Source: an uncultured Sphingomonadaceae bacterium (lineage in GTDB: Bacteria; Pseudomonadota; Alphaproteobacteria; Sphingomonadales; Sphingomonadaceae). From it: a stretch of 64,000 nucleotides of DNA. A program made the position numbers and the translations under genes. The stretch covers positions 22,799 to 86,798 of the forward strand of contig CANLBM010000002.1 in assembly GCA_947488845.1 (NCBI GenBank). The letters run 5' to 3'. This document shows positions 53,279-61,199 of this stretch, one piece after another. The notes beneath the pieces are model-generated. The model saw nothing but the letters and a program-made list of their open reading frames with translations, ran no database searches and had not been told where the DNA came from. Numbering within the stretch: position 1 is the stretch's first letter; the number at the start of each line of letters is the position of its first letter.

Positions 53279-54976
53279 TTATTCCGCCGCTTGAACTTTC
53301 GCCGGCTTGACTGTGGTTGACTTCTTTGCCGAGATAGATCGACTTACGGGCTTTTTGGCAACGGATTTCTTCGCCATCGGCTTTATGCTCTCTGCGGGTT
53401 TCTTACCCGCAACCTTATTCTTTGCTACCGGCTTTTTTGCTACAGCGTCTGGCGTCGCGGATCGCTCGACATCGGCGGTCTTTTTTACCGGTGTCCGTTC
53501 TTCGTTGATCAGCGCTTCGAGTGCCTTTTCTTCTTCCCTCTGTCCGAGAGCCTCGAGGAACATGCCCCGTACTTCTGCGACATGTTCGCTGATCGTCCGT
53601 ACCGACCATTTGCTGGTATCCACCGCGGGCAGAACATCGACCCGGACCTTTGCCGGGCGCATCAAGAATTCGTTTTTCGGAGCAACATCGCCGGCATTGT
53701 GAATGACGATCGGAACCATCGGGACACCAGCCTGAATCGCCATATGGAAGGCGCCTTTTTTGAACGGGCCCAATTTCGGAGACAGGGTACGCGTACCTTC
53801 CGGAGCGATAACGATCGATTTGCCGTCGACCTTGATCGCATCGATCAACGGCGCCATCGCCTTGATCGCGCTCCTCGCATTCGCACGGTCAATGAATACT
53901 GTTCCGGCCAGTTCCATCAACTTGCCGATCACCGGCGTATCACGGACCTCCTTCTTGGCCACCCCGCCGATGTCCTTTCGGATCAGCTTGGCGAGGATCA
54001 TCACATCAGCCTTGCTCTGATGGTTGAAGACAAAAATACAGGGCCGCGACGTCCAGAGATTCTCTTCGCCGGTCACTTCCAGTTCGCAACCCGTCAACGC
54101 GGTCGCGATATCACCGAACAGGCCGGTGGAAAAATTCATTGCCTCGCGCTTCGATCCGGTCAGTGCCCAGATCGGCAGCGACGCAATCGCCGACCCGACA
54201 AGCGACCCGGTCGCATAGATAGTCCGGACATAGTCCACCGGTTTGCCCTGCCCGCGGCTTTCATATTTCTCCAGCGGCCAGTCGTTTTCCCGCGCCACTT
54301 CGCGCAATTTTCCATTGGGGTTCAGCGGTCGCGGCTTGCCGACCCGTTCCAGCAATTCAATATCGTCGTAACTATCGGAATAAAAATAGCTGTTATCGAG
54401 ATCCAGCCCATATTCCGCAGCAAGGCCTTCGGCTGCAATCACCTTGCCTTCGCCAAAGCATAGAGGACGGATGATATTGCCGGTAAACTCGCCGTTTTCG
54501 ACTTCATATTGCGAGCAAAGCACATGCTCGATATCGAGATCCCGGGCAGTTGCTTCGATCTGGTAGATAGTCGCGGACGAGACGATGGCAATCGCATGGC
54601 CCTTGGCGCGATGGGCCTCAATCAGCGTCCGCGCCTCCGGATAGACTTTCCGCGCTATATATTTTTCGTAAAGCTCTTCGCCAAATTCGAAATAGCTTTC
54701 TTCGGTCACGCCCTTCATGAATTTTGCCGCGCCGGTCATAAGCCCCGAAAAACCCATATTTCCGGTGCTATATTGGGCCATCACGTTGATCGTTTCGACG
54801 ACTTCTTCAGCGGTCATTTCCCGCCGTTTTACTTTCTCCCACAGCATCGCGGTTGCCGAGTAGCCGGCAATGATCGTGCCATCAAAATCGAACAGGGCTG
54901 CGATATGCGCGCCTTCCGGAGCGTCCAGAACGTCTTGCAAATGGGATTGATAGTCGGCGATTTTCTTCTTGGTCAT
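53279..54976 (-). CDS. HAD phosphatase-1-acylglycerol-3-phosphate acyltransferase fusion with Lys-rich tail
   Basis: A 565-residue two-domain enzyme. Residues 20-250 form a HAD-IB phosphatase (D30-F-D32-G-T34; YFYSDSYDDIELLE for the Mg site); residues 290-500 a PlsC acyltransferase with HX4D (H319-D324 in FVFNHQSKADVMI) and APEGTRTLSPKLG. The last 55 or so residues consist mainly of Lys, Ala, Val and Pro (VAKKPVAKNKVAG, AKKSVAKKPVSR) and look disordered. Mycobacterium tuberculosis Rv2483c has the same HAD-PlsC order next to plsB2 and a WS/DGAT. First gene of the lipid cluster. The HAD part might dephosphorylate phosphatidic acid or lysophosphatidic acid; this is unproven. Confidence 0.9.
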   Translation of the reverse strand: MTKKKIADYQSHLQDVLDAPEGAHIAALFDFDGTIIAGYSATAMLWEKVKRREMTAEEVVETINVMAQYSTGNMGFSGLMTGAAKFMKGVTEESYFEFGEELYEKYIARKVYPEARTLIEAHRAKGHAIAIVSSATIYQIEATARDLDIEHVLCSQYEVENGEFTGNIIRPLCFGEGKVIAAEGLAAEYGLDLDNSYFYSDSYDDIELLERVGKPRPLNPNGKLREVARENDWPLEKYESRGQGKPVDYVRTIYATGSLVGSAIASLPIWALTGSKREAMNFSTGLFGDIATALTGCELEVTGEENLWTSRPCIFVFNHQSKADVMILAKLIRKDIGGVAKKEVRDTPVIGKLMELAGTVFIDRANARSAIKAMAPLIDAIKVDGKSIVIAPEGTRTLSPKLGPFKKGAFHMAIQAGVPMVPIVIHNAGDVAPKNEFLMRPAKVRVDVLPAVDTSKWSVRTISEHVAEVRGMFLEALGQREEEKALEALINEERTPVKKTADVERSATPDAVAKKPVAKNKVAGKKPAESIKPMAKKSVAKKPVSRSISAKKSTTVKPAKVQAAE

Positions 54977-55107
54977 TCAGATGTCCTTTGCCCGAAGCCT
55001 ATCGTGGCAAAAAACGGAAGCTTTTCCCAGTGAATATTAGAGAAAACATCGATCCATGATGTCTTCGCCAACAAAAAAATGCCCACGTGATCGTGTTGGC
55101 ACGACTC

Positions 55108-55140
55108 AAAAAAGCGTGCCGGACAAATATCCGGCACGCT
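55108..55140 (-). terminator. Rho-independent terminator
   Basis: Perfect 11-pair hairpin AGCGTGCCGGA/TCCGGCACGCT with a 6-base loop. On the minus strand it is followed by a run of six T. It lies about 70 bases after the Gly/Ser-rich protein gene and ends that transcript before the lipid cluster. Confidence 0.88.
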
Positions 55141-55208
55141 TCCTGTGCGAAATGGCTTGATGATCAGGGGTACGCGACTAGATCATCGGCACCATTTCGA
55201 CGACCTGC

Positions 55209-56051
55209 TTATTGGTTCGATTCGCCATCCGCTTGCTGCGCTTGAGCTTTCGATGCTTTTTTGACTTCACCCTTGCTCATCCCGGTGACCAGAACATCAC
55301 CCGATCCGGCGAAATTCGCGGCGGGCAATTCTGCGGTACGGTTGCCAGTTTCGACGATCACCGATTGCACGACACCGGACCCCGATTGTTTGACCGCCTG
55401 AACATAGCCGACAACCCGGCCCTTGGGATCTTCGATGGGCATGCCGGGTGCGACCGCGAACATGCCGCCGGCATTTGCAGCCGAGCTGCCGGAAGCGGCC
55501 AGCTGGCCGAGATTACCCATTGCCATGCCGCTACCAGCGGCGCTGCCGGTCAGCGAACCGACACCCGATGCACTATTGGCAACATTTGAAGCAACACCAC
55601 CGACTGCCGATTGCGTGCTTCCCGCTGCGTTGCGGGCGGTACCAACAACTTGCCCGGTGGTTGAACGAACAGCATCGGTCCCGATCAGGCTGGCGTTGGC
55701 ACTGCCGTTCGCCGAGTTTGAAGCGGAACCATTAGCGGAACCGGTGACGGCATTGCTCGGTAAATCGGCAGCCCCGATCAGGGAACCATTGGCGCTGGAA
55801 TTGCTCTGCGCATCAGTAGCGACTTGACCCGACTGCGTATCAATCGTGCGATCAATCCGGGTGGAATTTGTCACATCACCGCTACCGGCGATGGTGCCGG
55901 TCGTACGACCGATGGCGTCCGAACCCAGAGTACCACCAAGCGAACCACCGAGGCCGCCGCCCAGTCCGCCGCTGCCACCGAGCAATTGTGCCGAGGCTGG
56001 TGCTGCGGTCATCAATGCGAGAGTCATTGTGCTGATAATAAGTTTCTTCAT
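55209..56051 (-). CDS. Gly/Ser/Ala-rich exported protein with PRC-barrel-like end
   Basis: A 280-residue protein with signal peptide MKKLIISTMTLALMTAAPAS and AGGAG before the start. The mature N-terminal two thirds are low complexity: GGLGGGLGGSLGGTLG, then Asn/Ser/Gly/Ala repeats such as SANGSASNSANGSANASLIG. The C-terminal 80 residues look folded: PIEDPKGRVVGYVQAVKQSG, VVQSVIVETGNRTAELPA, resembling a PRC-barrel-like sheet. The end is Lys/Gln-rich. Location is periplasm or cell surface; function unknown. It has its own terminator and is about 100 bases after the S8 protease gene. Confidence 0.8.
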   Translation of the reverse strand: MKKLIISTMTLALMTAAPASAQLLGGSGGLGGGLGGSLGGTLGSDAIGRTTGTIAGSGDVTNSTRIDRTIDTQSGQVATDAQSNSSANGSLIGAADLPSNAVTGSANGSASNSANGSANASLIGTDAVRSTTGQVVGTARNAAGSTQSAVGGVASNVANSASGVGSLTGSAAGSGMAMGNLGQLAASGSSAANAGGMFAVAPGMPIEDPKGRVVGYVQAVKQSGSGVVQSVIVETGNRTAELPAANFAGSGDVLVTGMSKGEVKKASKAQAQQADGESNQ

Positions 56052-56151
56052 GTTCTTTCTCCTTGCAGGACGATGATATTTTCGCCGTCTGTATGGAGAA
56101 CGATGCGGATTCCGGATTTAATCCATGATCCGCAAATTAATTTGAATAAAA

Positions 56152-57450
56152 CTAGCGAAGCCCACAATTTCCGCAGACCAGGCCATGGCCATAGACTTTA
56201 TCCGCACCATTTTTCCCGAGGTCCTTTGCTTCGCGGATCAAACCTCTGACCGCCGCTTCGATCTTGCCGATATTCGCGGCGGGATAATGAGAGAGCAGAC
56301 GCGCGGCCACCAGCGGCGCGGCAAAAGAGGTTCCGCGCAGCGGGACCAGTTTGCCGTCGGGCGATGCGCCTTTCATCCCAGCACCGGGTGCGGCGAAATC
56401 GATCGGCGTTGCGCTGCCGGCTTCCGGTAACGCGCGCTCGCGGTGATCGACGCCAGTCACTCCGATCACCCCTTTATAGGCTGCCGGATAGCGGGCCGGC
56501 GCGGCGGGCCCGTCATTCCCGACCGCGGCAACGACCAGCATGCCTCTCTGCTGCGCCGCCTTGACCGCGCGACCGAGCAGACCATTGTTCGGGCCAACCA
56601 GACTGATCGTCACCACCGGCACATCCCGTTGCGCCATCCAGCCCAGGGCGCTGGCAATGGCGGTTGCATTGCCACCAGCCGGATCGCTGCCATAGATATC
56701 GGCGGCGAGCAGGCCCCGGGAACGGGACCCGAGGCTACCAGAGATGAGCGAGGCGATCGCGGTACCGTGACTGCTCGCCACAGGGCCGCCTTGGGCAAAG
56801 CCGCGCTGCTCCACGGGCATGGCAATCGCGCTATGACGGGCGACGCCACCATCGATCAGCCCCATGGCGCCGGACGATGCCTTGCCGCCAGCCAAGGTCG
56901 CAGCACCGGCAGCCATCGTAACCGGGCCGCTGGTGAAATAGATATTGTCTGCGCTGACCTCTGCTTCGCGTGCAAGCTTTTGCAGCCGTTTCTCTTCCGA
57001 CTTGAGCTGTTTGCCCGGTCGGGTTGCGAATTTCACATAGCTGAGGTCGAGACCCTCGATTTCGGCGCGCTCCAATATCTTAAAGCCCTCTTTTCGGGCA
57101 AGTTCGAACGATGCAGCGGATATACCGGTGGCGATCAGCACACCGCGAACGGCAGGATCACCGTTGCGGTCGAGTTCTACAAAATCGCGGTTCTGCCGCA
57201 GGAACTGGTTGACCCGGCCAGTCCGCAGCCGCTTCAGTAATGTCCCGAGTTCAGACTTGCTCAAACGGTCGAGAACCCCGCTGTCCACCACGCCGCTCAC
57301 CGGATCAATCAATGGCTCGGCGAGATCGCGCAGCGAACGGTCGGGATCCGGCAAAACTGGCCCGACACTAGGCAAGGCCAGCTGCGGCAAGGCAGCGGCG
57401 GGCGTAAGCAGCAACAATGTTGCGGCGACCCATTTGGCTGTGCTTCTCAT
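56152..57450 (-). CDS. Exported subtilisin-like (S8) serine protease
   Basis: A 432-residue protein from ATG 57450 (MRSTAKWVAATLLLLTPAAA; the frame extends further upstream without homology). A prodomain-like region to about 180, then the S8 domain with D200 in GLIDGGVARHS, H228 in ASSHGTAIASLISG, oxyanion N312 in VAAVGNDGPAAP region and S375 in RGTSFAAPLVAA. C-terminal NCGLR follows DKVYGHGLVCG. Periplasmic or secreted. It is divergent from the ECF sigma gene with a 131-base shared gap, so it could be a target of that sigma factor (inference). Confidence 0.88.
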   Translation of the reverse strand: MRSTAKWVAATLLLLTPAAALPQLALPSVGPVLPDPDRSLRDLAEPLIDPVSGVVDSGVLDRLSKSELGTLLKRLRTGRVNQFLRQNRDFVELDRNGDPAVRGVLIATGISAASFELARKEGFKILERAEIEGLDLSYVKFATRPGKQLKSEEKRLQKLAREAEVSADNIYFTSGPVTMAAGAATLAGGKASSGAMGLIDGGVARHSAIAMPVEQRGFAQGGPVASSHGTAIASLISGSLGSRSRGLLAADIYGSDPAGGNATAIASALGWMAQRDVPVVTISLVGPNNGLLGRAVKAAQQRGMLVVAAVGNDGPAAPARYPAAYKGVIGVTGVDHRERALPEAGSATPIDFAAPGAGMKGASPDGKLVPLRGTSFAAPLVAARLLSHYPAANIGKIEAAVRGLIREAKDLGKNGADKVYGHGLVCGNCGLR

Positions 57451-57581
57451 ATCTGCTTCCTTATCCACCGTTTGCGGTTTGGCAATCCCAAGACGATTGC
57501 ATTTATTTTCGCATTCGTGGATCAAACGAACGAGGTCCGTCGTTTCATCCACAGACAATGAATAAAGGATATCAGCGCTGA

Positions 57582-58070
57582 ATGGCCTTTGAACAGGATC
57601 TGCTGGAGCTACTCCCGCGACTGCGACGCTTTGCCCGCAGCCTGACGCGCGATATCAATGACGCAGATGACCTGTGTCAGATGGCCCTTGAGCGCGCTCT
57701 CAACAAGCGCGACCAGTGGCAGGTTGGAACAAGACTGGATAGCTGGATGTACAGAATTACCCGCAATATATGGATCGACACGGTACGCGCCGCAGGCCGC
57801 CGCGAGCATGTGGCCAATGATGATGACGCGATGGAAAATGTGGCCGGCGACGATCACCGCCGGATGGAAAGCCGGATGGAATTGAATGACGTCGACCGCG
57901 CGATGGATCGCCTGCCGGTCGAGCAGCGCGAGGCAGTGTCTCTCGTTCTGGTCGAGGGCTTTGCCTACAAGGAAGCGGCGGCCCTGCTCGACATCCCGAT
58001 CGGAACATTGACCTCCCGCCTGGTGCGCGGCCGCGAAGCCCTGCAACGCGAACTTGGAGAAGCGGCATGA
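57582..58070 (+). CDS. ECF-family RNA polymerase sigma factor
   Basis: A 162-residue sigma-70 family protein with regions 2 and 4 only. Region 2: LPRLRRFARSLTRDINDADD, LCQMALERALNKRDQW, WMYRITRNIWIDTVRAAGRR. Region 4: VDRAMDRLPVEQREAVSLVL, GFAYKEAAALLDIPIGTLTS with RLVRGREALQRELG. It directs RNA polymerase to stress or envelope genes; the target promoter is not identified. It overlaps the anti-sigma gene by four bases (ATGA). Confidence 0.93.
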   Translation: MAFEQDLLELLPRLRRFARSLTRDINDADDLCQMALERALNKRDQWQVGTRLDSWMYRITRNIWIDTVRAAGRREHVANDDDAMENVAGDDHRRMESRMELNDVDRAMDRLPVEQREAVSLVLVEGFAYKEAAALLDIPIGTLTSRLVRGREALQRELGEAA

Positions 58071-58792
58071 GTTTTGATGAAGCAACGATCATGGCCTATG
58101 TCGATGGCGAATGCGATGCCGTGACCGTCAAGCGCATAGAGAAGGCGATCGAGACCGACGCAGCACTGGCCGAGCGGATCGAACAGGCGCAAGCGCTGCG
58201 CAACAAGCTGTCCGCCCATTATGATCCCGTGGTCGAAGAAGCAGTTCCCGACCGCCTGACGGCGATGCTGACCGCCGCTGCTGCGTCCAGCGTCGATAGC
58301 AGCTTTAGCGCGCGCAAGGCCGACAAGGACCTCGGCAAGCAACGACGCCGCAGCATGGGCATCGCTCAATGGGGCGCTATGGCAGCGACCCTGGCTCTCG
58401 GTGTCGTGGTCGGTCAATATGGACTGGGCGGCGGATCGAACGCTCCCTTTGTCGAGCAAGGCGGCGCGCTGGTCGCCAGTGGACCGCTCGAGGACGCGCT
58501 CGAAACCCAGCTCGCCTCGGCGCAAGGTGATGACAGCGACTATCGCATCGGCCTGACCTTCCGCACCAAGGGCGGCAATATCTGCCGCAGCTTCAGCGGT
58601 GAGGCGGTCTCGGGCATCGGCTGTCGCGAGGGACAGCAGTGGAAGATGCACAGCACCCTGCCCGGCGGCACCGAGGGCGACTATCGGCAGGCATCCAGCA
58701 GCGAGATCAATGCTGTCGCCGCAGAGATGATGGCGGATCAGCCAGTCGACGCCGACACCGAACGCCAGTTGCTGGAATCGGGCTGGAAATAG
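58067..58792 (+). CDS. Membrane anti-sigma factor
   Basis: A 241-residue single-span inner-membrane protein. The cytoplasmic N-terminus (SFDEATIMAYVDGECDAVTV, RIEKAIETDAALAERIEQ) resembles the sigma-binding helices of ECF anti-sigma factors, without the zinc-binding HxxxCxxC pattern. A membrane segment follows (IAQWGAMAATLALGVVVGQY, about residues 100-120) and then a 120-residue periplasmic part with FRTKGGNICRSFSGEA and GIGCREGQQWKMH. Coupled to the sigma gene. The periplasmic Cys pair might sense envelope state; that is a guess. Confidence 0.88.
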   Translation: MSFDEATIMAYVDGECDAVTVKRIEKAIETDAALAERIEQAQALRNKLSAHYDPVVEEAVPDRLTAMLTAAAASSVDSSFSARKADKDLGKQRRRSMGIAQWGAMAATLALGVVVGQYGLGGGSNAPFVEQGGALVASGPLEDALETQLASAQGDDSDYRIGLTFRTKGGNICRSFSGEAVSGIGCREGQQWKMHSTLPGGTEGDYRQASSSEINAVAAEMMADQPVDADTERQLLESGWK

Positions 58793-58830
58793 CTTTCCGG
58801 GCCACGGCTGACCGATCGAGCAGACATAAA

Positions 58831-58855
58831 AAAGGCGGGAGAATATCCCGCCTTT
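58831..58855. terminator. Bidirectional rho-independent terminator
   Basis: Perfect 10-pair hairpin AAAGGCGGGA/TCCCGCCTTT with a 5-base loop. It has A residues before and CTTTC after, and sits between the anti-sigma gene and the convergent small exported-protein gene. Confidence 0.88.
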
Positions 58856-58876
58856 CTTTCGTTCCCGAGAAATTAC

Positions 58877-59209
58877 CTAATTGCCGATGGTCACCCGGCC
58901 AACGCGGTAATTGCGGTCCCGCATTTCCTCGACATAATCCTTGTCGGCGTCGACCAGCTCGTGCCTATATTCTTCCCAGGCATCGCGCTTGTCTTCCTCG
59001 TCCGTCGCGCGGCGCAGGTCGCTTTTCAGCTCCTTGTCGGCCTCCAGAACGTCGGTCAGATAATTATACCAGAATTTATTGTAAACGCCGGCAATCGGTT
59101 CCGTCCGGACCGCAGCATGGCTGTCGTCGCCAGCATGGGCAATAGCCGGAGCAGTTGCCGTACCGGCAAGGGCCAAGCTTAAAAATATCGATGTTATGCG
59201 CACTGTCAT
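58877..59209 (-). CDS. Small exported acidic helical protein
   Basis: A 110-residue protein from ATG 59209 (AGGAGA directly before). Signal peptide MTVRITSIFLSLALAGTATA ending IAHA. The mature part is highly charged and helical (LTDVLEADKELKSDLRRATD, EEDKRDAWEEYRHELVDADK) and ends VGRVTIGN. I do not recognise the family. Likely periplasmic. It converges with the sigma/anti-sigma operon. Confidence 0.78.
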   Translation of the reverse strand: MTVRITSIFLSLALAGTATAPAIAHAGDDSHAAVRTEPIAGVYNKFWYNYLTDVLEADKELKSDLRRATDEEDKRDAWEEYRHELVDADKDYVEEMRDRNYRVGRVTIGN

Positions 59210-59368
59210 GTCTCCTGTTTTTTGAATTACTGGAAGGAGAACGACACAGCCCCGGATGTTCATCCATCCCGGAAGATTATTTTTATACCCTCTGTCGAAG
59301 CACTTGCGTGACGATATGCCACAGGACAGGATGCGCCTGCCCTGTGGCCACTAAAGAACATTCTTCTG

Positions 59369-59713
59369 CTAAATTCCAAGGTCCCACATCAAGTAGACCG
59401 CAAGTGCGACCAAACCCAGCAAGATTGCCAAGCCTACCCAGCTTCGCGAGGTGAAGCCAAGCTGCTTCCGGTTGTCATTTCTGAACGCCTTCAGTTTCTC
59501 CGCAATTATCTCGTTGCAAGTCAACAAGGCAGCATCAAGTGCCGACGCATTTCCCAGAAACTCCAGTATTGCGAGATTTTCGTCGTCGGTTACTGACGGA
59601 TATTTTGTGAGCAGCTTTTCAATATATAAACGCCCGCTCTCTGCCGTTTGCACGACAGCGCCATTTTCGATTTCATTCATTTTGTGCATTTCAATTTCAG
59701 TCACGAACAGCAT
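59369..59713 (-). CDS. Tail-anchored hypothetical membrane protein
   Basis: A 114-residue frame; start could be the ATG at 59713 or either of two ATGs shortly after (MHKMNEIENG). The soluble part is helical and polar (TKYPSVTDDENLAILEFLGN, TCNEIIAEKLKAFRNDNRKQ), followed by one C-terminal membrane segment (SWVGLAILLGLVALAVYLMW). No known domain recognised. No close neighbours in the same operon. Confidence 0.6.
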   Translation of the reverse strand: MLFVTEIEMHKMNEIENGAVVQTAESGRLYIEKLLTKYPSVTDDENLAILEFLGNASALDAALLTCNEIIAEKLKAFRNDNRKQLGFTSRSWVGLAILLGLVALAVYLMWDLGI

Positions 59714-59774
59714 GCTGCAAAGACAGCCTGTTTCGTGAGATTGCCGAAAGACTCCCGGGGAGTCTGGTTATTCT

Positions 59775-60206
59775 CTAGCCTGAAAAATGCGTCGGGGGTG
59801 CTCGCGTCGATATCGCGCGCGAACGGCCTCGAAATAATATATGGTCTGCAAAATAGCCGGCATGTGCGTTGCGGGAAACAAATCCGGCAACCGTACCGGA
59901 CACCGGGAAACGGCCGGCAATCAATATTTTCGGTGCTTTGTCCGGGCCGCTGTCTTTTGCGATCTGCTTTCGGGCAAGCTGTATCGTCTGCGATGTCTTG
60001 CCCAGAATATAGGACCCCGCACCCGAGGCGGTAGTGGTAAAAAACTGGTCGTGGCTTTGCTTGGCTCCCGGGCCTTCCGAAGCGGGGGGCTGAATTGCAA
60101 ACGACAGGCTTGCAATGACCAGAAGACCGCTAAGGAACAGCCTTGTCAGCCAATGGCCAGGACCTTGAACATCAATGTCTGTGAGCATCTTCGACAAAAC
60201 TGGCAA
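59775..60206 (-). CDS. Hypothetical protein with signal-like hydrophobic N-terminus
   Basis: A 143-residue frame (alternative ATG at 60188). A hydrophobic stretch (LTRLFLSGLLVIASLSFAIQ) near the N-terminus could be a signal or anchor. The rest is rich in Ser, Ala, Gly and Lys (ASGAGSYILGKTSQTIQLAR, KAPKILIAGRFPVSGTVAG). No family recognised. Overlapping frames on the other strand look worse, but coding support is modest. Confidence 0.4.
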   Translation of the reverse strand: MPVLSKMLTDIDVQGPGHWLTRLFLSGLLVIASLSFAIQPPASEGPGAKQSHDQFFTTTASGAGSYILGKTSQTIQLARKQIAKDSGPDKAPKILIAGRFPVSGTVAGFVSRNAHAGYFADHILFRGRSRAISTRAPPTHFSG

Positions 60207-60460
60207 CTCTCGCTCACACCGCTACAGGAATGGTGGCAAATTGGACCTGATCCGACGAGATTTCAAGTCAGACTCAGCAGCCGGTTGCGGAAAGATGTCG
60301 AAAAAAGGATACACGAATTACCTCTCCGGCTCGAATATCGGTCGGCGGGAACCTGGCGCTTTCTGATCCAGAAGGAGCGAAGGACGGGACGAATATTCCC
60401 GACGTTCCGATATGGGTTGCGGGGCCGCTCGATCATCGCTAGATGCTGCCCCGTCTATGA

Positions 60461-60550
60461 GGTGCGTTGGCTGAGTGGTCGAAAGCGCCGCACTCGAAAT
60501 GCGGTATGCCAGCAATGGTATCTAGGGTTCGAATCCCTAACGCACCTCCA
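60461..60550 (+). tRNA. tRNA-Ser (CGA)
   Basis: 90 bases with a long variable arm, starting GGTGCGTTGGCTGAGTGGTC. The anticodon loop CTCGAAA gives CGA. T-arm TAGGG-TTCGAAT-CCCTA. Acceptor GGTGCGT pairs with ACGCACC. The discriminator base reads T and CCA is encoded. The 250 bases before it (60207-60460) hold no convincing gene. Confidence 0.95.
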
Positions 60551-60740
60551 CAGACAAAGCAGGCCCGATGTCCAGCCGGACTCCGGCTTGACCGGTGTCC
60601 CATCACGACCTGCCCGCCATCATTTCCTGACGCCGACCGGATTGAGAGCGGTGGCCAATCGTCGATCATTGCGCGACAATCGATTCGTAAGGGCCGGCAA
60701 ATTTATCAGTATCTGCTTTAGACAAGCGACTGGTTGATTC

Positions 60741-61199
60741 TCAGGCTTCGTCCGCAACAGCTTGATTATCGAGCAGGCTGCGCATTTGCAGAGTCGCCTG
60801 CCTTGCGTTTATTCCGACGAGGAAACGGATTTCCTGCAATCCGTCGCGGAAGGACAAGGACGTTTCTTCATCGGCACACAGGCAAGCCATATCCCAGCCT
60901 TCAAACAATCTCTCTGAAACATTGACCAGATCAATCAACCGCACATCGACATGCCGAAAATCGCAGCAAATGCGTTCGAAAGTCTTTTCCACTTGCTCAG
61001 GAGGCCCTTCCAAAATCTGGATAAACGCTCCGTCCAGAAAGAGCAGGCTACCGGTCACTTCAGACAACCGGTTTTGCGCTGCTGAGCCTTCGGCTATTTT
61101 GCGGGCGGTTTGCTCCGGTTGCTCGCCGGATTGATCGATGTCGAGAGCGCTGGTGTACAGCAGTCGGGAGAATTGCTTGTGGGATGTGAACGCGTTCAT
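60741..61199 (-). CDS. BLUF blue-light sensor protein
   Basis: A 152-residue FAD-binding photoreceptor. BLUF residues are in place: Y15 in SRLLYTSALD, N43 in AAQNRLSEVTG, Q61 in GAFIQILEGP, and W102/M104 in LFEGWDMACL. The domain fills residues 10-105; about 45 residues of helix follow and could pass the signal on. Known: blue light rearranges hydrogen bonds around the flavin. The start overlaps the stop of the MHYT-GGDEF-EAL gene by four bases, so the two are cotranscribed and may form a light-controlled c-di-GMP pair. Confidence 0.93.
   Translation of the reverse strand: MNAFTSHKQFSRLLYTSALDIDQSGEQPEQTARKIAEGSAAQNRLSEVTGSLLFLDGAFIQILEGPPEQVEKTFERICCDFRHVDVRLIDLVNVSERLFEGWDMACLCADEETSLSFRDGLQEIRFLVGINARQATLQMRSLLDNQAVADEA

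Noticed and set aside
59841..60737. Plus-strand open frame of 298 codons
   Set aside because: Runs through tRNA-Ser and shows no domain; the part over the tRNA cannot be protein-coding.
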